This document shows positions 61,101-64,000 of a stretch of DNA of 64,000 nucleotides, one piece after another. How positions within the stretch are numbered: the first letter of the stretch is position 1; the number at the start of each line of letters is the position of its first letter. Under the pieces are notes generated by a model that worked only from the letters and a program-made list of their open reading frames with translations, searched no databases and had not been told where the DNA came from. The position numbers and the translations under genes were made by a program. This DNA is from Apostichopus japonicus (taxonomy: Eukaryota; Echinodermata; Holothuroidea; Aspidochirotida; Stichopodidae). Location: the NCBI RefSeq assembly GCF_037975245.1, contig NC_092576.1, forward strand, positions 33,830,611 to 33,894,610, given 5' to 3'.

Positions 61101-63691
61101 TAGTTTCCTTAAATTACGGTAAACACAAAAGTTTAATTAAACTGAGTCTCGGAGACGATTGTGATTATTTTGTGACGTAGTAGTACCGCTGTGTAATATG
61201 TACAAACAGAGATATCGCCATCTTCATTGCCTTTAAATGTTTTCTTGAACAGAAATATTACGTTTTACTTAGATTATAGTATGACTAAAAAAGTCAGGAG
61301 GCACTCTAAGGAATTTAAAACGTTATACATACTATGCCAAAAAACTGCTGTTACAGTCATTCCTATCACCTGACTTTTTTTTTTAAATTGGTAATATTGT
61401 ATTTAAAATCAGGTTATTTTGCCGACTTTTGTGTTCATTTTAAAATTTTACAATTTATTACATCGAATGAGATCATGACAAACTTAATTACTGGTTACGT
61501 TTATTTATATTTTGTTATCAGTGAGGCAAACAATAACTTTAATTTAATGGTTGAAATCGGTAACCAACTCAACAAATTGCATTGTTCAATTAGGTAAACG
61601 ACGTCCAAATCAACATAAACCAACAAAGCAAAGACTATATATGTCAGCCCAAAGCTGAATAACGTGTCCCTATCGACGTGTACATGACTGTGCTCCCAGT
61701 AATTCCTGTAATTTATGCAATGTGTGGTACCCGTTATTATACAATTTATCAAACGAAGACGCCCGTCTAGATTTTTTCAACAAATGAATTTTTCAATCAG
61801 GTTTAAAAGGTATTCTAACAAGACATTTTGGCGTGAAGAAAAGTCATCATTGATTTTGCTTGCGTGTAATTTCCTAAAACGATTTTTAAATCTTTTTTTT
61901 TTATAATCATTTGAAAATAAAGGAAATGCTAAGCAATGTTATTTGTAAAACTGTTCAATATCTAATATAAACGAAAAATCAAAAGCCGTCTTTGCACGGT
62001 ATTTAAGAAATGAACATGCATGTTTTCTAGCAGTGTCCGTCCATGCAGGGAACACTTTCTCTTGTAAACCATATACATTGTAGGGAGAATGTTGTTGAAT
62101 GGAATGCTTGTATACATGACTTGATGTGTTTCTCAAATGTCACTCTTTATTGATTATGTACCATTGCCAATTCATGTCCCAGAGGATAATTTCCGTTGAA
62201 ATCTAAGCATAGTATACTCGTCATGCATTGCAAATATTTACATCGTGTATATATGAAAATGGCTTTGTTGTAATACCAATATTCCACACGCGGTTATATT
62301 TCAATCCGTGTTTGAATATTTGGTCAAATTCTATGTATATGGAATCTTTTTCCTCCTCTCTGTACAAATAAATTTGCTTGTATTGATAGTTGGCTATTTC
62401 AAAGGTTGACTTAAAAAACTCGTGGCTATTGTAAATGCTACATCATTGCATGTTTTAACACGGGAATTAGTATCAAATGGGAGATTGATGGCATGTAATT
62501 GACTTACTATTTGTACAATGAAATCATAATAATGCTAATGCCAATCTTCTGAGTTTGTTTGCCTGACATTTACAGATAACAACATGACACTTGGCATATG
62601 AAACAATGTAAATATTTCTGACTGTAATCAACAGTACATTGAAATTTCAAATTAAATAGTTTAGAATCCACCATTGTTTCAGCGGGAGCGATGAATTGAG
62701 TTGACAATTTAAAATCAATCATTCCATAATCTTTTTTCCAAATTGTTCAATACTTATCAAAGTAAACAAACAAATAAACCACAATAGCAGAAAAATATAT
62801 ACAAAGTATACCTTCCAAATACCGGATTGAAGATCAAGACTGTAACCGTAGTTACTCCAGAGCACTAGGATGACAGAAATGTTAACTCGTGTAAGAGATT
62901 GAACAATGACACGTATAATACGAACATATTCATCTACAGAAAACGATGTTTAAACAATAAAAGAAAGAAAGGAATAGATGTGTTTGTGGAACTGGCATAA
63001 AATTCTTTCTTCTCATATGAATACACTATACACACCCACACGCTCCACGCACACACACACACACACATGTATATATGAAGAGGATCACCGGAATGCATGT
63101 GTGTGACAGATAATATTAGGTATATAGATTTCAATTATCAACACACCAGAGAAATCCCACTTGACGACCAGTTTCGTACTATTGGGACTCATCAAGCGAT
63201 GGTAGGAATCAGACACCGGACCTTTCTGTCACAAACTGAAGTCCGTACCAATCGGCCACAGTAATTTCACTTGTGTAAATGCGTATAAACTGGCCCTGTA
63301 TAACTGTCAATGGTGTATCACATAAGTGTTATGATAATACAGAGTGCACGCGGGGCGTTGCCTTTAAATTAAACAATAAACACAGAATTCTCACAAGTAC
63401 GAATGTGTAGCAACTTCCGTTACTATTTTCCTAGTCACTGTGAGGTATTCTACTATTTTCCTAGTCACTGTGAGATATTTTCTAATTTAAAGAAAAACGA
63501 TATTATTAACTAACGGCTAAAAACAGGATTTTCGGTGACAAGGACGAATGTGAGGAGTCCTGATAAACTTAAATACTAAATAATCAATGACTAAATTTGA
63601 AGATATAAACATACCTTTAATATTTCTAGATTGCAGATCTGCAGGAATTGACTCCGAGGAGAAGGTAAAAGGCAACAGACAACCATCGAAC
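23386..63691 (-). CDS. Multi-exon gene of repeated four-exon cassettes, 3' part (13 exons)
   Basis: Thirteen exons joined in transcript order (63615-63691, 62812-62864, 60762-60878, 58331-58536, 55474-55550, 54703-54755, 54242-54358, 44665-44873, 37645-37721, 29208-29269, 27767-27814, 24104-24129, 23386-23431) total 1168 bases. After the one base completing an upstream codon, they give 388 codons and a TGA with no internal stop. Every junction has AG/GT signals and matching phase. The protein repeats a unit of about 151 residues coded by exons A (phase 0 to 2), B (2 to 1), C (1 to 0) and D (0 to 0). The last unit has A, B, C and then a distinct tail. Alternating patterns such as KKVVIL-18-residue helix-LKKLEF suggest leucine-rich-repeat-like folding; this and any link to NLR-type immune receptors is inference. 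I do not recognise the family. The 5' end lies beyond the window, so signal peptide, other domains and start are unknown. Confidence 0.78.
24104..24129 (-). CDS. Cassette gene, micro-exon F (26 bp)
   Basis: Acceptor CTTTTATTCAG and donor GG|GTAAGTGC bound 26 bases that read VIWFRSHF plus two bases of a glycine codon (phase 0 to 2). The donor is a strong consensus. Micro-exons are easily found by chance, so confidence is moderate; the phase agreement with exons E and G is the argument. Confidence 0.55.
25597..26075. repeat. SINE-like dispersed repeat, fuller copy
   Basis: Shares two blocks with 48525-48770 in the same orientation: AAAGACTCGT through CTGACCTA and CGAGGTGTAACAG with TAGATACCACCATCGAT at the left, and CATACAGCT with GATGGACATCTCAGGTCCAG at the right. 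This copy has about 200 extra bases between the blocks. A TCGAACGAGG word in the left block is faintly like a pol III B box. It lies in the intron between exons E and F. Confidence 0.7.
27208..27232. repeat. (GAAT)n microsatellite, six units
   Basis: AATGAATGAATGAATGAATG followed by AATGATTTATTG. Such tails often mark the 3' end of a non-LTR retroposon, but no coding remnant is visible next to it. Confidence 0.85.
27767..27814 (-). CDS. Cassette gene, exon E (acidic)
   Basis: Acceptor TTTTCACTTCAG and donor GAG|GTAGGT enclose 48 bases in phase 0-0 that read DVDTSQEIIDTEYNDE. Seven of sixteen residues are acidic, in contrast with the basic last exon. It follows exon C1 in frame (ATG|GTGAGT donor, phase 0). 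An acidic linker or cytoplasmic tail are possibilities; no motif is recognised. Confidence 0.65.
29208..29269 (-). CDS. Cassette gene, exon C of the last unit (C1)
   Basis: Acceptor ATCTTAATTTCAG and donor TGGATG|GTGAGTATG enclose 62 bases (phase 1 to 0). With the G from exon B1 the first codon is valine. The peptide VSWGPNFLLLYTMNLQSGRW lines up with the other C exons, which read V-W-NYGYSLDLQSGIWK; the LQSG-W ending is the hallmark. The open frame runs on past the donor, and its readthrough (KRFISSFIDS, then DKKIGILLRMM) faintly resembles exon D, which may be a fossil of a lost D exon. Confidence 0.75.
31629..31731 (+). repeat. Internal repeat unit 1 of the 1.94 kb element
   Basis: Shares with 32845-32957 the words AGTG(C/T)CATTTCC, GATCT, TTGTACGCT, CGCGCCAAC, ATGGTGGCGCT and CCGCTTAGATAGT-like sequence, in the same orientation. 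The GC-rich part reads TACGCTTCGCGCCAAC here. Confidence 0.8.
31886..32308. mobile_element. Smaller inverted-repeat element nested in the first
   Basis: GGCGTAGGAGCCC at the left faces the complement of GGGACCTACGCC at the right, with GGGGGCTG and GGGGCTGCAGCCCC just inside the two ends. About 420 bases long, without coding sequence. It sits between the two internal repeat units of the larger element, so it probably inserted later. No clear target duplication. Confidence 0.5.
32845..32957 (+). repeat. Internal repeat unit 2 of the 1.94 kb element
   Basis: Second copy of the roughly 100-bp segment at 31629-31731, here with TACGCTCCGCGCCAAC and GGCGCTCCGCTTAGATAGT and a poly-G run (32880-32890) in the middle. 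It ends close to the right terminus of the element, so unit 1 may be the end of another, older copy. Confidence 0.8.
34584..37275. repeat. Large tandem duplication, copy 2
   Basis: Direct second copy of the segment starting near 30785, about 2.7 kb. It keeps the empty site of the 1.94 kb element and has additional internal sequence compared with copy 1 (for example around 35100-35450). No exon called; short open frames at 35773-36083 differ between copies. Confidence 0.85.
37306..37436 (-). CDS. Candidate alternative terminal exon after exon B1
   Basis: Two hundred bases downstream of exon B1, the acceptor GTTCTCATGTTAG is followed by an open frame in the phase B1 requires (G+CT). It reads AVLYKGNITEDKYIMN, then about 26 more residues to TTELLLTGS and a stop. 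The order ED...KK-T-LLL resembles exon D (NED...RRTIQLLE). AATAAA lies at 37177-37182, about 125 bases after the stop. It could be an alternative 3' end giving a shorter protein, or a decayed C-D remnant. Splicing onward is unlikely because no good donor precedes the stop. Confidence 0.35.
37645..37721 (-). CDS. Cassette gene, exon B of the last unit (B1)
   Basis: Acceptor TTTATTTCGTAG and donor AAAG|GTAAAGT enclose 77 bases in phase 2 to 1. The first G completes the glutamate codon begun in exon A2. It reads FEWCLLSKSIPAES, then IPSILKSRNVK. The two other B exons read F-D-G-(Y/C)-LLP followed by SSESIPA and SRNIK, so the length, phase and the SIPA and SRN(V/I)K words are conserved across all three. 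Confidence 0.8.
37871..37995. repeat. (TTGAT)n tail with hairpin, retroposon-end-like
   Basis: Four TTGAT units lead into TTTATTTGATTTTCCACAGG and a segment that can fold (GGAGGGAAGTCCT near 37923 against AAGGACTCCC near 37966, and GCC/GGC between). A short simple-repeat tail next to a structured end is characteristic of SINE or LINE 3' ends. No coding remnant is visible. Confidence 0.45.
38000..40640. other. Intron sequence, nothing recognised
   Basis: Part of the intron between exons A2 and B1. AT-rich, without supported exon, RNA or repeat. Open frames of 60-70 codons here (38352-38561, 39090-39287, 39498-39795) lack motifs. Confidence 0.4.
40654..40766 (+). repeat. tRNA-like SINE unit 1
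   Basis: It has a good T-arm, CCCAG-G-TTCTATC-CTGGG, with the pol III B-box-like word GGTTCTATCC at 40731-40740, preceded by a D-arm-like AGTCGTTCGGTAG. It ends in a run of A (AAAAAAA). It is bounded on both sides by CCTTCTTTC (40645-40653 and 40767-40775), as expected for a target-site duplication. Confidence 0.65.
40776..40842 (+). pseudogene. U2 snRNA 5'-end fragment fused to a SINE
   Basis: TCGGCCTTTTGGCTAAGATC is the start of U2 snRNA, including its first stem-loop. It continues ATGTGAAGTATATGTTC, matching the conserved branch-point-pairing region AAGTGTAGTATCTGTTC with several changes (GAAGTA for GTAGTA). The match fades near 40815. It begins immediately after a CCTTCTTTC direct repeat and runs into a second tRNA-like SINE unit, so it is a chimeric retrocopy, not a functional U2 gene. 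Confidence 0.8.
40843..40965 (+). repeat. tRNA-like SINE unit 2 (3' part of the chimera)
   Basis: A near copy of unit 1: CACA(G/A)TCACAG, GGGACTGGGTTTGAGA, GGATCAGTCGTT, GGTAGTTTGGTTTTCGTGCC and CCCAGGTTCTAT. The B-box-like word is GGTTCTATTC at 40929-40938, and an A run precedes the third CCTTCTTTC (40966-40974). Confidence 0.65.
42541..43170 (+). mobile_element. CR1/L2-like LINE, 5'-truncated 3' end
   Basis: An open frame from 42541 to 42936 reads NAAARLV, HITPVLRDLHWLPI, FKVSLLTYKAL, RLLRSASLSLLEPP, FYGHRAFAAAAPDIWNKLP and FKSRLKTYLF. These are the conserved words of the C-terminal region after the reverse transcriptase in CR1/L2/Rex-type LINEs. The 3' UTR ends GCGCTATATAAATGC followed by (ATT)n at about 43138-43169, the usual 3' end of this group. 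The reverse transcriptase and endonuclease are missing. The frame is intact over 130 codons, so the insertion is fairly young. It lies antisense to the cassette gene within its A2-B1 intron. Confidence 0.9.
43171..44664. other. Intron sequence, nothing recognised
   Basis: Rest of the intron between the LINE and exon A2. It contains short poly-G and poly-C runs (43830-43855, 44220-44247). The plus-strand open frame 43402-43695 has no motif. Confidence 0.4.
44665..44873 (-). CDS. Cassette gene, exon A of the last unit (A2)
   Basis: Acceptor TCTTCCTTTCTTTCAG and donor CTTGA|GTGAGT enclose 209 bases, phase 0 to 2, 69 codons plus two bases. It begins IPISCLYLYKSFSKIDAG, continues VILHSGLRLLCPATVKK and ends GREMTETEVIDILMFVQQ-SRMLEEL. 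It is one codon longer than exon A1 (58331-58536) and nearly identical in GREMTETEV-DILMFVQ-SRML. The intron flanks of both A exons are also alike (ACTCTCT-AATGTGTTGTACAGAT), so they arose by duplication of genomic DNA. The frame is fully open although it contains no early start codon. Confidence 0.85.
44874..48524. other. Intron sequence, nothing recognised
   Basis: Part of the long intron between exons D1 and A2. No exon with paired splice sites was seen. TGACCT words occur at 45820-45840 and 46320-46335. The open frame 46208-46498 has no motif. Confidence 0.4.
47486..47512. repeat. Short (TA)n tract
   Basis: About 13 TA units. Confidence 0.9.
48525..48770. repeat. SINE-like dispersed repeat, internally deleted copy
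   Basis: Second copy of the repeat at 25597-26075 in the same orientation. The left block (GTAAAGACTCGT to ACACCACCATTGATC) is joined after a short stretch to the right block (GCTTGCTA, CATACAGCTGCGGTCAATAC, GATGGACATCTCAGGTCCAG). About 200 internal bases present in the other copy are missing. Confidence 0.7.
48771..49289. other. Intron sequence, possibly more LINE 3' sequence
   Basis: Opposed open frames at 48810-49088 have no recognisable motif. The stretch adjoins the degraded end of the L1-like element and may belong to it. Confidence 0.3.
49290..51300 (-). mobile_element. L1/Tx1-like LINE fragment with decayed reverse transcriptase
   Basis: Minus-strand reverse-transcriptase motifs appear in order but in shifting frames. 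They are IPKPGKN, NFRPISLSNTD and KALAARLK near 51120-51030, NQTGLMKDRFI near 50995-50965, FIDFEKAFDKL near 50890-50860, RGVRQECPLSPY near 50720-50685, and the catalytic box HADDTTIFLDGS near 50592-50557 (Y to H in YADD). Downstream, an open frame (49767-50222) carries FIWSGKPDKIRRTTLINP and the word CTWVRRY, and near 49765-49615 are KAWQDKGITYI and IIHAIPSHWKELL. This order is that of L1/Tx1-type ORF2. The element is 5'-truncated, frameshifted and inactive. It lies in sense orientation inside the D1-A2 intron. Confidence 0.85.
51301..53539. other. Intron sequence; dispersed GGTCA-rich repeat at 52040-52400
   Basis: No exon recognised. Between 52040 and 52400, AAGGTCATAC, GGGTCATATGGGTG and GAGGTCAAAGGGCATATGGGTC recur, the complement of the words seen at 11938-12190. 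The plus-strand open frame 52120-52347 runs through this repeat and is not called. Confidence 0.45.
54242..54358 (-). CDS. Cassette gene, exon D1
   Basis: Acceptor TATTATATTACCAG and donor GAC|GTAAGT enclose 117 bases, 39 codons, phase 0-0. It reads VNEDAVRKRCTKDIHIQG, then CDSELQKRRTIQLLENASNYD. Exon D2 (60762-60878) differs at several residues but keeps VNED-VRK-CTKDI and RRTIQLLENASNY. The segment is charged and helical-looking, unlike the beta-rich A-C part. It joins in frame to exon A2, whose first codons are ATT CCC. Confidence 0.82.
54703..54755 (-). CDS. Cassette gene, exon C2
   Basis: Acceptor ATATCTGTCATCTTAG and donor AAG|GTATAC enclose 53 bases. With the G from exon B2, it reads VFWFNYGYSLDLQSGIWK (phase 1 to 0). 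I chose this acceptor because the homologous exon C1 starts at the same residue. An upstream AG (TTTTCTATAG, exon edge 54824) is also in phase and is discussed in the findings. Confidence 0.75.
55474..55550 (-). CDS. Cassette gene, exon B2
   Basis: Acceptor TTTCTACAAAAAAG and donor AAAG|GTATGTC enclose 77 bases, phase 2 to 1. It reads FDGYLLPLTFSSESIPAELL, then SRNIK. With the last two bases of exon A1 (GA) the junction codon is glutamate, giving LKKLE-FDG. The acceptor has a weak, A-rich tract just before AG. Exon B3 in the duplicate has the same structure with FDGCLLPF and SESIPADLQSRNIK. Confidence 0.8.
55901..58330. other. Intron sequence, nothing recognised
   Basis: Intron between exons A1 and B2 beyond the duplicated block. 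AT-rich; no exon, RNA or repeat recognised. The open frame 56778-56966 has no motif. Confidence 0.4.
58331..58536 (-). CDS. Cassette gene, exon A1
   Basis: Acceptor TTGTCCTTTCTTCAG and donor CTAGA|GTAAGTA enclose 206 bases, phase 0 to 2. It opens IPISCLYLWMSFNKIDAG, continues NVILQSGLRLSCPVSVKK and VVILTEKGREMTETEVADIL, and closes MFVQLSRMLKKLE. The strand-helix-strand pattern (KKVVIL, ETEVADILMFVQ, LKKLEF) is what leucine-rich repeats of the ribonuclease-inhibitor type show; this is inference. The frame is open from a TTG upstream of the acceptor, so the exon also appears as a 74-codon ORF. Confidence 0.87.
60762..60878 (-). CDS. Cassette gene, exon D2
   Basis: Acceptor TGTTACATACCAG and donor GGC|GTAAGT enclose 117 bases, phase 0-0. 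It reads VNEDIVRKLCTKDIYIRG, then NHSEIQQRRTIQLLENASNYG. Differences from D1 are substitutions only, with no stop or indel, which supports both copies being translated. It joins in frame to exon A1. Confidence 0.82.
61105..62735. other. Segment present only in duplicate copy 2 (about 1.6 kb)
   Basis: The flanks GATAGTTTCCTTAAA near 61100 and TCTTTTTTCCAAATTGTTC near 62730 are nearly adjacent in copy 1 (54590-54640). So this stretch either inserted into copy 2 or was lost from copy 1. No inverted ends, LINE motif or tail were recognised. The open frames at 61334-61597 and 61501-61752 lack motifs. Confidence 0.55.
62812..62864 (-). CDS. Cassette gene, exon C3
   Basis: Acceptor CATTTCTGTCATCCTAG and donor AAG|GTATAC enclose 53 bases, phase 1 to 0. 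With the preceding G, it reads VLWSNYGYSLDLQSGIWK, differing from C2 by two residues. A second in-phase upstream acceptor (TTTTCTGTAG, edge 62933) exists as in C2. Confidence 0.75.
63050..63067. repeat. Short (CA)n tract
   Basis: Nine CA units, where copy 1 of the duplication has CCCCACG units (54910-54930). Confidence 0.85.
63615..63691 (-). CDS. Cassette gene, exon B3 (first exon visible in the window)
   Basis: Acceptor TTTCTACTTAAAAG and donor AAAG|GTATGTT enclose 77 bases, phase 2 to 1. It reads FDGCLLPFTFSSESIPADLQ, then SRNIK. It expects an exon A ending in phase 2 upstream, which must lie beyond 64000. The acceptor region carries the same purine-rich weakness as B2. Confidence 0.78.
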
Positions 63692-64000
63692 CTTTTAAGT
63701 AGAAATAAAGAATTGCAAGCAAAATGTTACAAATTAACAGGGTAATCTAGCAGGAAAACTATCATAACAACACCTCTTTGTTAAACTTATTGAACATTAC
63801 TATTAGCAAGGATTAAAACTAAGAATAGTTTTACACTAAATATCGCTTGGTTGTTATGAACCCTCAAGGGAATACAATGATATATGCTTAAGTGGTTCCT
63901 TACAAAAATACAAGGTAGCATTACGCAGGAGTTTACCAGTGCAATTTGTTATCAGTATACAGGTATGCTTATCCTAGACCGAAGTTAAGATGTATGAACT

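Larger units (their letters stand above)
60040..63990. repeat. Duplicated gene segment, copy 2 (exons B3, C3, D2)
   Basis: Counterpart of 53540-55900, colinear and in the same orientation, running to the window edge. It is interrupted between about 61105 and 62735 by sequence absent from copy 1. It contains a local duplication at about 63419-63485 (CTATTTTCCTAGTCACTGTGAG twice) that copy 1 has only once. Confidence 0.9.

Overview
The window reads as AT-rich nuclear DNA of an animal, probably a marine invertebrate. Evidence: spliced genes with short GT-AG exons and kilobase introns, non-LTR retrotransposons of two kinds (a CR1/L2-like 3' end and an L1/Tx1-like reverse transcriptase), several terminal-inverted-repeat DNA elements, a tRNA-like SINE fused to a U2 snRNA piece, and long (TA)n tracts. 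I suspect an echinoderm from the look of the repeats and of the repeated protein module, but nothing here proves it. No prokaryotic genes, rRNA, intact tRNA genes or CRISPR arrays were seen.

Layout. 1-7159: no gene; a diverged 1.6 kb tandem duplication (985-4225), a G-quadruplex motif and a 40-odd-bp minisatellite. 7160-9306: a 2.1 kb DNA element with 14-bp inverted ends and hairpin-rich termini. 10125-14605: a 4.5 kb DNA element with 25-bp inverted ends and the broken remains of a spliced minus-strand ORF. 14606-23380: no recognisable gene; microsatellites. 23386-63691: the right two-thirds is one minus-strand gene (5' end beyond the window) reconstructed from 13 short exons with matching splice phases and one open frame of 388 codons plus stop. 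It is built from a repeated four-exon cassette (A-B-C-D, about 151 residues, leucine-rich-repeat-like) and ends in three small exons carrying an acidic and then a basic tail, with a stop overlapping AATAAA.

The introns carry most of the mobile DNA: a 1.9 kb inverted-repeat element whose empty site survives in a neighbouring duplicate, a smaller element nested in it, a U2 snRNA::tRNA-SINE chimera between direct repeats, the two LINE fragments, and a SINE-like repeat pair at 25.6 and 48.5 kb. Two large duplications (30.8-37.3 kb, and 53.5-55.9 versus 60.0-64.0 kb) explain much of the rest; the second one multiplied exons B, C and D of the gene. The main candidate for something undescribed is this cassette gene: its module is not a family I can name with certainty, and it shows possible alternative ends and a possible alternative splice acceptor kept in both duplicated copies.
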